From Actinopolyspora mortivallis DSM 44261 (GTDB lineage: Bacteria; Actinomycetota; Actinomycetes; Mycobacteriales; Pseudonocardiaceae): a stretch of DNA of 64,000 nt. The stretch spans positions 263,088 to 327,087 of the forward strand of contig NZ_KB913024.1 of NCBI RefSeq assembly GCF_000384035.1, written 5' to 3'. Position numbers and translations under genes: made by a program. The stretch's first letter is position 1. Each line of letters begins with the position of its first letter. Under the pieces are notes generated by a model. The model was given only the letters and a program-made list of their open reading frames with translations, searched no databases and was not told the DNA's origin. Shown piece by piece: positions 42,736 to 53,210 of this stretch.

Positions 42736-43799
42736 GTGCGAAGGGTGGTCCCGGCCGGATCGTGCTCGGTATCGAAACCTCGTGTGACGAGACCGGGGCG
42801 GGACTGGTGCGACTCGAACCGGACGGTTCGGTGCGACTGCTGGCCGACGCGGTCGCCTCCAGCGTCGACGAACACGCGCGGTTCGGGGGAGTGGTTCCGG
42901 AGATCGCCAGCCGGGCGCATCTGGAGGCCATGGAGCCGACGGTGCGCCGGGCCCTGGACGAGGCCGGGATCGGACTGGCCGACGTGGACGCCGTCGCGGT
43001 CACGGCGGGCCCCGGTCTCGCCGGTGCGCTCATGGTCGGCGTGTCGGCGGCGAAGGCCTACGCCGCCGCGCTGGGCGTCCCGCTGTACGGGGTGAACCAT
43101 CTGCTCGGTCACGTGGCCGTGGACACGCTCGAGAACGGGCCGTTGCCGCGGCACTGCCTGGCCCTGCTCGTCTCCGGCGGACACACCCAGCTGCTGTCGG
43201 TCTCCGGTGTCGCGGAGGAGGTCACCGAGATCGGCTCGACGATCGACGACGCGGCCGGTGAAGCCTACGACAAGGTGGCACGCATCCTGGAACTGCCCTA
43301 TCCGGGTGGCCCGCCGATCGACAGGGCCGCCCGCGAGGGGGACCCGGAGGCGATCGCTTTCCCCCGTGGGTTGACCGGTCCGCGGGACCCGAAGTTCGAC
43401 TTCTCCTTCTCCGGGCTGAAGACCGCCGTGGCGCGGTGGGTGGAGCAGGCCAGGGACGCGGGACGCCAGCTGCCCATCGCCGACATCGCCGCCTCGTTCC
43501 AGGAGGCGGTGGCCGACGTGCTCACCGACAAGGCGGTGCGCGCGGCCACCGAGCTCGGTCTGGACACGCTGGTGCTGTCCGGCGGTGTGGCCGCGAACTC
43601 CCGCCTGTCCGCGCTGGCCAGGCAGCGGTGCGCGGAGGCCGGAATCACCCTGCGGGTGCCGCGCCCCCGGCTGTGCACCGACAACGGCGCGATGATCGCC
43701 GCCGTGGGGGCGCACGTGATGGCGACCGGGGTCGAGCCCTCCTCGCTGGGTATCTCGGCGGACCCCGGTATGCCGGTGAGCACCGTCGTGGCGTACTGA
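42732..43799 (+). CDS. tsaD: tRNA N6-threonylcarbamoyladenosine transferase TsaD
   Basis: Catalyses transfer of threonylcarbamoyl to tRNA A37. [42 protein letters not shown], the iron/zinc motif [44 protein letters not shown], and the metal Asp in [10 protein letters not shown] are all present. 355 residues. Last gene of the tsaB-rimI-tsaD operon, ended by a bidirectional terminator. Confidence 0.96.
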   Translation: MSAKGGPGRIVLGIETSCDETGAGLVRLEPDGSVRLLADAVASSVDEHARFGGVVPEIASRAHLEAMEPTVRRALDEAGIGLADVDAVAVTAGPGLAGALMVGVSAAKAYAAALGVPLYGVNHLLGHVAVDTLENGPLPRHCLALLVSGGHTQLLSVSGVAEEVTEIGSTIDDAAGEAYDKVARILELPYPGGPPIDRAAREGDPEAIAFPRGLTGPRDPKFDFSFSGLKTAVARWVEQARDAGRQLPIADIAASFQEAVADVLTDKAVRAATELGLDTLVLSGGVAANSRLSALARQRCAEAGITLRVPRPRLCTDNGAMIAAVGAHVMATGVEPSSLGISADPGMPVSTVVAY

Positions 43800-43808
43800 C
43801 CCGCTGTG

Positions 43809-43836
43809 GTGGCCCGGTTCCCCCGAACCGGGCCAC
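43809..43836. terminator. Bidirectional terminator between tsaD and phoD
   Basis: GTGGCCCGGTTC (43809-43820) pairs with its complement (43825-43836) over a CCCC loop, between convergent genes. Confidence 0.75.
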
Positions 43837-43842
43837 ACGGCT

Positions 43843-45423
43843 TCAGCTCCTGCGGTGCAGCCTGGGTTCCCCGTCCTCGACGACGAAACTGGCCGCAGTC
43901 CTGGCCGGTGCTCCGCGTTCGGTCACGTGGTCCAGGACGCGGTGGTCCACCCGCAGCTGGTCCGCGCTGAACCGGGTGCGCACGTAGCCGCGCCGGTCCT
44001 TGTAGAACTTCACGTGCGGGTTGTCCTCGAGCACACCCCGCTGGGTGTCCTCGCTGCCGTCGCCGCCGCTGGTGATCGAGGTGGTGACGAATTCGGTGCC
44101 CGCCGGCGGGGAGTCCGGGTGCTCGTGGGAGTCACGGATCTCGGCCGCCCAGTGCCGGTGCACGTCACCGGTGAACACCACGCCGTTGCGGACGTTGCTG
44201 TCGGCCATGGCGTGGGCGATGCGGTCGCGGTTGGCGACGTAGCCGTCCCAGGCGTCCATGTTGTACCCCTCGCCGGGGCCGGCGGTGAGGTCCAGTTTGG
44301 AGAAGAACACCTGCTGGCCGAGCACGTCCCAGCGGGCCTGGGTGGTGCGGAAGCCGTCGAGGATCCACTCCTCCTGCCGCCGCCCGGTGATGCTGCGCTC
44401 GGGATCGAAGCGCTCCGGGCACTCCACGTTGAACCCGTCTCCGCAGGCCTGGTCGTCGCGGTACTGGCGGGTGTCGAGCATGTGGAAGTTGGCCAGCCCG
44501 CCCCAGCGGATCCGGCGGTAGAGCCGCATGTCGATGCCGCGTGGTCTGCTGGAGGAGCGCAGCGGCATGTTCTCGTAGTAGGCCCGGAAGGCGGCCGCCC
44601 GGCGCGCGAGGAATTCCTCCTGTGGTTCCTCCGGGACCTCGTCGGCCCAGTTGTTCTCCAGCTCGTGGTCGTCCCAGACCACCAGCCAGGGCGCGGTCGC
44701 GTGCGCCAGTTGCAGGTCGGGATCGGTTTTGTACTGGGCGTGGCGCTGGCGGTACTGGGCCAGCGTCCTCGTCTCCGGGCCGAGCACGGTGCGCACGTCA
44801 CCGTCCGCGGCGGGATACTCGTACTGGTAGTCGCCGAGGTGCAGGATCAGCCCCGGCTCGTCCTCGGCCATCCTGCGGTAGGCGGTGAAGTAGCCCTGTC
44901 CGTAGTGGGCACAGGAGGCGAAGCACAGGGTCAGGTCCCCCAGGTGTCCCGGCGGCGGTGCGGTGCGGGTGCGTCCGGTGGGGGAGACCTCGTTGCCCAC
45001 GCGGAAGCGGTAGAAGTACTCGGCTCCGGGCCGCAGTCCGTCCACTTCGACGTGCACGCTGTGCGCGTACTCCGGCCTGGCCCAGGCCAGGCCGCGCCGA
45101 ACCGAACGACGGAACCGCTCGTCCTCGGAGATCTCCCAGAGCACCGGGTAGCTCCGGCTCGGCATGCCTCCGCCGCCGTCCGGGGCGGTCGGGTCGGGAG
45201 CCAGTCTGGTCCACAGCACGATTCCGGTGGGCAGCGGCTCTCCCGAGGCCACGCCCAGGCTGAACGGATGCTTCAGCCTGCCGACTCCGGCTCCCGGAGT
45301 TCCCGTGGCGTGGGCGATGCCGTTCGCGGTGCCCGCCAGAGCGGCGCCTCCGAGGGCGGCCGCCCCTCCGAGCAGCACCGAACGGCGGCCGAGAGAACCG
45401 TGCGAACCGGTGGATTCGGACAT
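43843..45423 (-). CDS. phoD: PhoD-type alkaline phosphatase/phosphodiesterase, copy 1 (526 aa)
   Basis: A Tat-secreted phosphatase: GRRSVLLGGAAALGGAALAG gives the twin-arginine signal. The N-terminal PhoD_N domain (HPFSLGVASGEPLPTGIVLWTRL) and catalytic PhoD domain follow, with LCFASCAHYGQGYFTAY, LILHLGDYQYE, VVWDDHELENNW (metal ligands), FHMLDTRQYRDDQ and VVFTGDVHRHWAAEI. The ATG follows AGGAGGAACGGG. 45% or more resemblance to copy 2 by eye; identical length. A possible PHO box lies 77-97 bp upstream. Confidence 0.93.
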   Translation of the reverse strand: MSESTGSHGSLGRRSVLLGGAAALGGAALAGTANGIAHATGTPGAGVGRLKHPFSLGVASGEPLPTGIVLWTRLAPDPTAPDGGGGMPSRSYPVLWEISEDERFRRSVRRGLAWARPEYAHSVHVEVDGLRPGAEYFYRFRVGNEVSPTGRTRTAPPPGHLGDLTLCFASCAHYGQGYFTAYRRMAEDEPGLILHLGDYQYEYPAADGDVRTVLGPETRTLAQYRQRHAQYKTDPDLQLAHATAPWLVVWDDHELENNWADEVPEEPQEEFLARRAAAFRAYYENMPLRSSSRPRGIDMRLYRRIRWGGLANFHMLDTRQYRDDQACGDGFNVECPERFDPERSITGRRQEEWILDGFRTTQARWDVLGQQVFFSKLDLTAGPGEGYNMDAWDGYVANRDRIAHAMADSNVRNGVVFTGDVHRHWAAEIRDSHEHPDSPPAGTEFVTTSITSGGDGSEDTQRGVLEDNPHVKFYKDRRGYVRTRFSADQLRVDHRVLDHVTERGAPARTAASFVVEDGEPRLHRRS

Positions 45424-45810
45424 CCCGTTCCTCCTGACAGATGTTCGGGAACCAACCGCCGAACAGCCTCTCGCCCGGTGGGTACGCCCGCCACCGGTGT
45501 TCGGTGGTCGTCGGGTGAACTCCCGACAACGGGCGGGCCACAGTGGAGTTCCCCGTCTCTCCCGCCGGGGCGGACGGCTCCCGGCGGGTGGGTTCGTGGA
45601 TCGCTCCGGTTCCGGGGCTCCGGGCGTTTCAGGCCCGTCGGTTGACGGGACGTCGCGGAGGACCGAGCGGCCCGGGAGGACGGGAGGGCCGGGGGTGACG
45701 TTTCCACGGTTGGTTCGTGGGTCTCGTCGGGGTGGTCATGGGGGGCAACCTAGAGCACACGGTTGATCACGGTGCACGCACCCCCGTGGCCGGAGGTGCG
45801 TGTCCACCGC
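45424..45810. other. 387-bp intergenic between tandem phoD genes
   Basis: No gene is supported. It contains the copy 1 RBS, a TGTTCGG/CCGAACA dyad (45442-45465), the possible PHO box (45499-45520), and GC-rich sequence without a clear terminator for copy 2. Confidence 0.5.
45499..45520 (-). promoter_or_regulatory. Possible PHO box upstream of phoD copy 1
   Basis: Two adjacent 11-nt units read on the minus strand, GTTCACCCGAC and GACCACCGAAC, resemble the direct-repeat units bound by Streptomyces PhoP (GTTCACC-type). The first matches well, the second 5 of 7 core bases. Confidence 0.45.
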
Positions 45811-47391
45811 TCAGCCGTCGGTGCCGCGGAACCCCGGGACTCCGTCCTCGATCGTGAGGGAGGCCTTGGTGCTCACCGGGGCGCCTTCCCTGGAGACGTA
45901 GGGCAGCACGCGGAAGTCCGCGGTCACCCGCTCGGCCTCGACCCGGGTGCGCAGATAGCCGCGCATTCCGCTGTGGAAACGGATGTGCGGGTTGTCCGGG
46001 TCCCCGGTGAACTCGTCGGGGTCCGCGTCGCCTCCGGAGGTGACCGAGGTGGTGACCAACTCGGTGCCCACCGGCGGGGAGTCCGGGTCGGAGTAGTCGG
46101 TCTTCAGCTCGGCCGCGTAGTGCTCGTGGATGTCCCCGGTGAGCACCACCGGGTTACGCACTCCCGCCGAGATCCACCCCTCGGTGATCCGCCGCCGTGA
46201 GGCCGTGTAGCCGTCCCAGGTGTCCATACTGGTCATGGTCAGCGGTCCGCCGAGGGTGTCGTGGTGGGCGAACATGACCTGCTGGCCGAGGAAGTCCCAG
46301 CGGGCGGTGGAGGCACGCAGGTTGTTCAGCAGCCACTCCTCCTGTTCCCGCCCGGTTATGGACCTGTCCGGATCGTCCTCCAGCCCGCAGGGGCCGACCA
46401 GGCCGCCGCAGGTCTGGTCGTCGCGGTACTGGCGGGTGTCGAGCATGTGGAAGTTGGCCAGCCCGCCCCAGCGGATCCGGCGGTAGAGCCGCATGTCACC
46501 ACCGCGTGGTCTGCTGGAGGAGCGCAGCGGCATGTTCTCGTAGTAGGCCCGGAACGAGGCGGCCCGCCGTGCTCCGAAGTCCGGCTGGGGCAGTTCGGGG
46601 TCGTCGCCGGCCCAGTTGTTGTCCAGCTCGTGGTCGTCCCAGACCACCACCCACGGTGCCGTGCGGTGCGCCAGTTGCAGGTCGGGGTCTGTTCGGTACT
46701 GGGCGTACCGTTGGCGGTACTCGGCCAGGGTGCGGGCCTGCCCACCCGCGACCGGGCGTGCGATTCCCGACAGGACGGGGTACTGCAGATGGCCGAGTTC
46801 GTAGATGTAGTCGCCGAGGTGCAGCACCAGGTCGGGTTCCTCCTCGGCGATCCGGCGGTAGGCGGTGAAGAAACCGTGTTCCCACGCCGCGCAGGAGGCC
46901 GTGCACAGGGTGAGGGGGCTGTGGAGCGTGCCGGGGGACGGCGCGGTGCGGGTCCGCGCGGTCTCGGTGGTGTGACGTCCGACGCGGAAGCGGTAGTAGT
47001 ACTCCCTGCCCGGTTCCAGTCCGGCGGTCTCGACGTGGACGGAGTGCGCGCCCTCCGGGCGGGCCGGGGTGGTTCCGGTGCGTACGACTCTGCGGAACCG
47101 TTCGTCCTCGGCCACCTGCCATTCCACGTCGATCACGCGGTCCGGCATCGCTCCGCGCCCGTCCTCGGCGAGGGGGTCGTGGGCCAGTCGGGTCCACAGG
47201 ACGAACCCGTCGGGGGTGGGGTCGCCGGAGGCGACTCCGAGGGTGAAGGGGTTGCCCCGGTCGCGGGTTCCGGTGTGCCACGTGGCGGCGCTGCCGGTTC
47301 CGGCTCCGAGCGCCGCGGCGGCTCCCACGCCCGTGGCCAGGAGCGTTCTGCGGTTCAGGGGACGTGCGTGTTCTCCGCTGGGACGGCTCAT
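45811..47391 (-). CDS. phoD: PhoD-type alkaline phosphatase/phosphodiesterase, copy 2 (526 aa)
   Basis: Same architecture as copy 1: Tat motif NRRTLLATGVGAAAALGAG, PhoD_N domain (PFTLGVASGDPTPDGFVLWTRL), then LCTASCAAWEHGFFTAY, LVLHLGDYIYE, VVWDDHELDNNW and VVLTGDIHEHYAAEL. ATG 47391 is chosen because the Tat signal then sits at the usual place; the frame runs further upstream. A 141-bp stretch is 97% identical to copy 1. In-phase PHO-box-like repeats lie 45-88 bp upstream. Expected to release phosphate from organic esters outside the cell. Confidence 0.93.
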   Translation of the reverse strand: MSRPSGEHARPLNRRTLLATGVGAAAALGAGTGSAATWHTGTRDRGNPFTLGVASGDPTPDGFVLWTRLAHDPLAEDGRGAMPDRVIDVEWQVAEDERFRRVVRTGTTPARPEGAHSVHVETAGLEPGREYYYRFRVGRHTTETARTRTAPSPGTLHSPLTLCTASCAAWEHGFFTAYRRIAEEEPDLVLHLGDYIYELGHLQYPVLSGIARPVAGGQARTLAEYRQRYAQYRTDPDLQLAHRTAPWVVVWDDHELDNNWAGDDPELPQPDFGARRAASFRAYYENMPLRSSSRPRGGDMRLYRRIRWGGLANFHMLDTRQYRDDQTCGGLVGPCGLEDDPDRSITGREQEEWLLNNLRASTARWDFLGQQVMFAHHDTLGGPLTMTSMDTWDGYTASRRRITEGWISAGVRNPVVLTGDIHEHYAAELKTDYSDPDSPPVGTELVTTSVTSGGDADPDEFTGDPDNPHIRFHSGMRGYLRTRVEAERVTADFRVLPYVSREGAPVSTKASLTIEDGVPGFRGTDG

Positions 47392-47435
47392 GGGCACCTC
47401 TCGCCGTGTGCGTTCCACGCGTGGATCCTCGCGCA

Positions 47436-47479
47436 CAGAAGTGAGCATTTTTCGTGTATGGCGTGATCACAGCGTGAAC
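47436..47479 (-). promoter_or_regulatory. Possible PHO box upstream of phoD copy 2
   Basis: On the minus strand, 11-nt units GTTCACGCTGT and GATCACGCCAT are adjacent; after one degenerate unit, GCTCACTTCTG continues in the same 11-nt phase. This spacing is that of PhoP-binding direct repeats in Streptomyces. Confidence 0.5.
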
Positions 47480-47559
47480 AGTGTTCGGGGAGCTGTCGAC
47501 CGGCATCCGGGTGAGCCGAACACGGAGGGGCGAATTTCTCCACGGTGGAGGGGGCCGTG

Positions 47560-47593
47560 TTGAACGTTGGCACTCGCACCGGTAGAGTGCTAG
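47560..47593 (+). promoter_or_regulatory. groES promoter with CIRCE (HrcA) operator
   Basis: TTGGCACTC-N9-GAGTGCTAG (47567-47593) is a near-perfect CIRCE element bound by HrcA. It overlaps a promoter: -35 TTGAAC (47560-47565), 17-bp spacer, -10 TAGAGT (47583-47588). The remainder of the 307-bp gap 47392-47698 is the phoD copy 2 promoter region and the groES leader. Confidence 0.9.
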
Positions 47594-47698
47594 ACGAACG
47601 GCGCCGGAGCGCCCCGGCACCCGCGACGGCGGGGAGCCACGGAGCCGTCAGACATCCAGCCAACGCTTCGAAGGCCCCAGAAGGTGGAGGTCAAGACC

Positions 47699-47989
47699 GT
47701 GGCGAGCATCAAGCCGCTTGAGGACAAGATTGTTGTCCAGGCAAGTGAGGCCGAGACGACGACGGCGTCCGGCATCGTGATCCCGGACACGGCCAAGGAG
47801 AAGCCGCAGGAGGGCAAGGTCCTCGCTGTCGGCCCGGGCCGTGTGGACGACAAGGGCAACCGCATCCCGCTCGACGTCAAGGAAGGCGACGTCGTCATCT
47901 ACTCCAAGTACGGCGGGACCGAGGTCAAGTACAACGGCGAGGAGTACCTGGTCCTCTCCGCCCGCGACGTGCTGGCCGTCGTCAACTGA
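47699..47989 (+). CDS. groES: Co-chaperonin GroES
   Basis: 10-kDa cap of the GroEL chaperonin: [26 protein letters not shown], the GPGR segment and [31 protein letters not shown] 47699 was chosen because GGAGGT lies 8 bases upstream and the family N-terminus follows; a GTG at 47684 would swallow the RBS. 96 residues. Controlled by CIRCE. Confidence 0.97.
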   Translation: MASIKPLEDKIVVQASEAETTTASGIVIPDTAKEKPQEGKVLAVGPGRVDDKGNRIPLDVKEGDVVIYSKYGGTEVKYNGEEYLVLSARDVLAVVN

Positions 47990-48190
47990 ACGACCGGCTC
48001 GTTCGCATCGGCGGGAGCCCCCGCCTGCGGAACGGGGACGTGACCGTCCTCGCGGGCAACTGCCGCCCCGGCGGTCCCGAGAGCGTGGACCCCGGGGCGG
48101 TCGCCTGCTACCCCCTTCACCGAACGCAGGCAGTCGGTTCGGAGGCCCTCCGACCGCGCGCTCGTGTACGACTGCGCGCCCGTTCGGTGA

Positions 48191-49837
<1,647 letters not shown>

Positions 49838-49869
49838 CACGTCCGCGTGGCACGCGTGAAGCCCACGAG

Positions 49870-49905
49870 AACCGGGGCGGCACCCAGCTGGGTGCCGCCC
49901 CGGTT
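49870..49905. terminator. Strong terminator after groEL
   Basis: A 16-bp perfect stem (49870-49885 with 49890-49905), AGCT loop, then TTCGTG. It lies between the convergent groEL and whiB genes. Confidence 0.85.
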
Positions 49906-50087
49906 TCGTGTCGCGGTCGTTGGAGTCCTGCGACGCGCTCCCCCCGTTGACTCCGACACGTCGGAAGGACTCCCACCACGACACGGTCTCGTGGTGCCAC
50001 CGGGGCGGGACCGTCGCCGCGCCGGTGGCCCGGTGCTCGAACGGGCCGATGGTGGTCGCGGCGGTCACGCTGCCCGGCGCCGTCCGA

Positions 50088-50390
50088 TCACACGGGTATC
50101 GGTGTGTCCGCCTTGCGGTGGTTCTTGATGATGACCTCGCGTTCGGACTCGGACAGGCCGCCCCAGATTCCGTAGGGCTCCTGCACCGTCAGTGCGTGTC
50201 TACGGCACTGCTCCAGCACCGGACAGCGATGGCACACTTCCTTCGCCTTCGCCTCGCGCCTGGCCCGGGCCGGGCCGCGTTCCCCGTCCGGGTGGAAGAA
50301 GTACGCGCTGTCCATCCCCCGGCACAGGCCCTGTATCTGCCAGTCCCAGATATCGGCGTTCGGCCCCGGAAGACGTCGTGTGTCCGCCAT
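50088..50390 (-). CDS. whiB3: WhiB-family iron-sulfur regulator, WhiD/WhiB3 type
   Basis: A [4Fe-4S] transcription factor: Cys in GLCRGMDSAYFF, then EVCHRCPVLEQCRRHA (CxxC plus Cys) complete four ligands, followed by the G-I-W-GG turn (EPYGIWGGLSESERE) and a basic tail. ATG 50390 gives 100 residues. The position beside groEL and upstream of bldM/sigD equals that of Streptomyces whiD and mycobacterial whiB3. Probably acts in sporulation or redox control. Confidence 0.9.
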   Translation of the reverse strand: MADTRRLPGPNADIWDWQIQGLCRGMDSAYFFHPDGERGPARARREAKAKEVCHRCPVLEQCRRHALTVQEPYGIWGGLSESEREVIIKNHRKADTPIPV

Positions 50391-50460
50391 TGCGACAACC
50401 ACCTCCAATTCGGTGGGTCCCCTCCCTGCCACGGTGTGTCACCGCAGCCTCGCACGGATC

Positions 50461-50489
50461 ACACTAAAACCGAGTCAAAGCTTGTTCAA
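50461..50489 (-). promoter_or_regulatory. Candidate whiB promoter
   Basis: On the minus strand, TTGAAC (50489-50484), a 17-bp spacer and TAGTGT (50466-50461), giving a leader of about 64 nt. Confidence 0.55.
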
Positions 50490-50530
50490 CCCTTGTCGCT
50501 GGTAAAGGTGGTGCACGTTGGAGTGACACT

Positions 50531-51766
50531 GTGCTGATCGAGTCCGGCTTGCCTCGACGCGTGCGCTACCACGAACATGTCCGTGATGATGTGGTCGAGG
50601 TGACGAGGTGGTCGGCTGTGGACGCCGAATCGTCCGTAGGTGGAACGGGCTCCGTCGCAGCGCACGAGCCCGACAGGAACGAGTCCGACGGCTGTCACGG
50701 ACGGACGGGCGTCGGTGGTGAGGAAGCCGGGGAGATCGCCCCGAAGCTCTCGGTGGCCGCCGTGGCCCGCCGGCTCGGAGTGGCGCCCGCGACGTTGCGT
50801 ACCTGGGACCGGCGGTACGGACTCGGACCCACGGAACACTCTTCCGGGCGACACCGGAAGTACGGTCCGGACGACATAGCCCGTCTCGAACTGATGCAGC
50901 ACGCGCTGCTGCGCGGAGCCTCCCCGGCGGAAGCCGCCCGGTACGCCCACGCCGCCTCCGTGCGTTGTCGGGAGGCCGAGGAGCGGGCAGACGGAGGGGG
51001 TCCCGCCGCGGACTCCGGTGCTGTCTCCTGCGGGCCGGGTTCGGACGGGGCGGTGCTGGTCTCCGGGGTGCTCGACAGCGAGGGGAGTGCCACGGAGTGG
51101 GTGGACACCGCCAACACCGGCGGACGCGGTCTGCGCCTGGGCGGAGCCGCTCCCGCCGCGCGCGGGCTGGGCCGGGCCGTGCTCGCCCTGGACGCTCCGG
51201 CGGCCCAGCGGATCATGCTGGAGAGCATCGAGCGGGACGGGGTGGCCGCGATGCGCCGCCGGGTGCTGTGTCCGGTGCTGAGGGCGTTGTCCGAGCTGCG
51301 GGAACGCACGGGCGGTGGCGCGGAGATGCCCAGTCTGCTGACCGACTCCGCCCTGACCGTGCTGCGTGCCGTGATCGCCGGGGCGCGGGCCCCGCGAAAC
51401 CCCCGTCCCGTGTTGTTGACCAGTCCTTCCGGAGAGGCGCACTCGCTCGACCTGGTCGCCCTCGCCGCCGCCCTGTCCGGGGAGGGGGTGGGGCACCGGC
51501 TGTTCACCTCGGCCCTGCCCCGGGAGGGGCTGGAGGCCGCCATCCGCCGGGCGGCCCCCGCCGCCGTGCTCGTCTGGTCCGAGCACTCCCTGTTCGCCGA
51601 CCCCCAGTTGGTCACGGGGTTGCCGCGACCCCGCCAGCGGGTCCGGGTTTTCGCCGGGGGGCCGGGATGGTCCGCCGAGAGCCTGCCCGAGCACGTCGAC
51701 CGGTTGGATTCCTGGGAGGAGGCCTTCGCCCGACTCGCGGAGTGCGCCCCGCGCGAGACGATCTAG
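50531..51766 (+). CDS. MerR-type regulator with C-terminal B12-binding-like domain (411 aa)
   Basis: GTG 50531 follows GGAG by 8 bases. A ~75-residue polar N-terminal extension precedes a MerR HTH (LSVAAVARRLGVAPATLRTWDRRYG, then GRHRKYGPDDIARLELMQHALLRGASPAEAARYA). The C-terminal ~200 residues (RGLGRAVLALD, LLTSPSGEAHSLDLVALAAALSGEGV, PAAVLVWSEHSLF) resemble the helical and Rossmann-like parts of cobalamin-binding MerR proteins (CarH-like), but the DxHxxG cobalamin ligand motif is absent. Divergent from whiB. Ligand unknown. Confidence 0.75.
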   Translation: MLIESGLPRRVRYHEHVRDDVVEVTRWSAVDAESSVGGTGSVAAHEPDRNESDGCHGRTGVGGEEAGEIAPKLSVAAVARRLGVAPATLRTWDRRYGLGPTEHSSGRHRKYGPDDIARLELMQHALLRGASPAEAARYAHAASVRCREAEERADGGGPAADSGAVSCGPGSDGAVLVSGVLDSEGSATEWVDTANTGGRGLRLGGAAPAARGLGRAVLALDAPAAQRIMLESIERDGVAAMRRRVLCPVLRALSELRERTGGGAEMPSLLTDSALTVLRAVIAGARAPRNPRPVLLTSPSGEAHSLDLVALAAALSGEGVGHRLFTSALPREGLEAAIRRAAPAAVLVWSEHSLFADPQLVTGLPRPRQRVRVFAGGPGWSAESLPEHVDRLDSWEEAFARLAECAPRETI

Positions 51767-52057
51767 TGGTATAGATCACACTGTTTTTTCCTCCGTGGTG
51801 CGGCGTGGCCCGTTTTGTCCTGATAGGACTTCCGTTCCGGGCGGCGCGCGGCGATCCCGCAGGTGAGGGGCGTGTTGTGTCTTTTACCCCGAAACGGGTG
51901 AAACTCTTACGGCTCGATTACTCCGTTCCGGTGAAGTATGAAGGCGGTCTCGGTCCACCGAAAGTGGAGAGCCGGCTCGTCGCGTGGGTCAAGCTCCGTC
52001 CGGTTGTGTCCGATGGGGGAGATGGAACGTTCACTCGCCTGTAGGAAGGGAGTTCCC

Positions 52058-52654
52058 GTGACGACGGTCTTGATCTGCGATGACCGACGGAGCGTCCGGG
52101 AGGGGCTCACTCGTGTGATGTCGGCCGTACCGGGAGTGAGTCGAATCGATTGCGTGGCCCACGGTGACGAGCTGCTTTCCCGGTTTGCCCGGCAGGCGGT
52201 CGATGTCGTTCTGGTGGGGACCCAGCGTGCCGTGCCCAACGGAGTGGAGGCCACCCGCAGGCTCGTCTCCGCGCACCCGCAGGCCAATGTGATCGTCTTC
52301 GGGGCGCCGGACGACGCGGGGAGCATCGCCGCGGCCATCGCCGGTGGGGCGCGTGGCTATCTGCGTTGGGACGCCTCGCGTCCCGAACTGGTGGCGGCAC
52401 TGGCACACACCCTGGCGAGCACCTCGGTGCCCGCTCCGCGCCAGCCCTCCGACCCCGGAGTGCAGCTCACCGACCGCGAGCTCCAGGTGCTGCGCGGGAT
52501 GGCGCAGGGCAAGAGCAACGGTCAGATCGGGCGTGAACTCTACCTGTCCGAGGACACGGTGAAGACCCACGCACGGAGGTTGTTCCGCAAACTCGGGGTC
52601 CGGGACCGTGCCCAGGCCGTCGCTCACGGTTTCCGCCGCGGGCTCGTCGCCTGA
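52058..52654 (+). CDS. bldM: BldM-like atypical response regulator (LuxR/NarL family)
   Basis: 198 residues: receiver-like domain 1-125 and LuxR HTH 135-198. The HTH (LTDRELQVLRGMAQGKSNGQIGRELYLSEDTVKTHARRLFRKLGV) is very close to Streptomyces BldM, and the locus (whiB, bldM, ECF sigma, guaB) matches. The receiver keeps Asp8-Asp9 but has Gly54 where BldM has Asp54, and Trp in place of the conserved Lys (GYLRWDAS), so it cannot be a phosphorylation switch. GTG 52058 follows AGGAAGGG. Probably controls aerial development, perhaps as a heterodimer. Confidence 0.88.
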   Translation: MTTVLICDDRRSVREGLTRVMSAVPGVSRIDCVAHGDELLSRFARQAVDVVLVGTQRAVPNGVEATRRLVSAHPQANVIVFGAPDDAGSIAAAIAGGARGYLRWDASRPELVAALAHTLASTSVPAPRQPSDPGVQLTDRELQVLRGMAQGKSNGQIGRELYLSEDTVKTHARRLFRKLGVRDRAQAVAHGFRRGLVA

Positions 52655-53206
52655 ACGGGCGGCGGATGCGCCGAACGACGTCCGCCTTCGTGCCGGGGTC
52701 CCACGTGCGTGGGTGCGATTCGCGTCACCGGCTCGCCGGGGTGCGCTCCGCGGTCCGGGCGGAGTTTTCGTCCCGTCGAGCCTGTGGCCAGTTTTCCGGC
52801 GTGTGATCGCGCACCACAATCGAAATGTGTTGAAAATCACTCACTTTTATTGGGATGTGTGCCCGCCGTCCGGGCCTCCTCGGGGGAGGGGGTGTCGAGG
52901 TGGGCTCCCGACTGCCCGTTTCGTGTCCGATGGAGTACGCGCGGTGGTTCGAGCAGGTCATCCCCGCTCCGTGCGGGGAGCTGGGCCGACTGCCCACCGC
53001 TGTGGGCCACCGCGAGGACCGAGCGCGACCGCGGTCGCCGCCCCGCCGTGCGGGGTCTTCCGCGCCCTCCGGGTGATGTCCAGTCGGTGTACGGGTCACT
53101 ACGCCCGGCCGGTAGTGTGACCACGGGATCGGCGTGCTCGACGCGCCGGCCGGTTCCGGGCAACTTCGATTCGAGTCAACGCGTAACACCGAGGCTGGCG
53201 TCTGCG
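52655..53206. other. 552-bp upstream region of sigD
   Basis: No gene is supported on either strand. An AT-rich island at about 52810-52855, with TTGAAA at 52830-52835, stands out against GC-rich flanks and may hold a promoter for sigD. The rest is GC-rich with no repeat I could recognise. Confidence 0.45.
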
Positions 53207-53210
53207 ATGA
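53182..53210 (+). promoter_or_regulatory. Possible SigD/BldN-type ECF promoter at the sigD start
   Basis: CGTAAC (53182-53187), 17 bp, CGATGA (53205-53210) resembles the CGTAAC-N16-CGTTGA promoter remembered for Streptomyces BldN. Transcription would start near 53216, where an in-frame GTG lies, so a leaderless, slightly shorter SigD could be made. Confidence 0.35.

Noticed and set aside
51767-51783. Degenerate CRP-like half site (TCACA with AGTGG) after the MerR-like gene
   Set aside because: Only one half matches the consensus; far from bldM and not symmetric enough to annotate.
51805-52044. 79-codon plus-strand frame between the MerR-like gene and bldM
   Set aside because: No RBS, no family, and it spans a region with promoter-like AT-richer DNA upstream of bldM.
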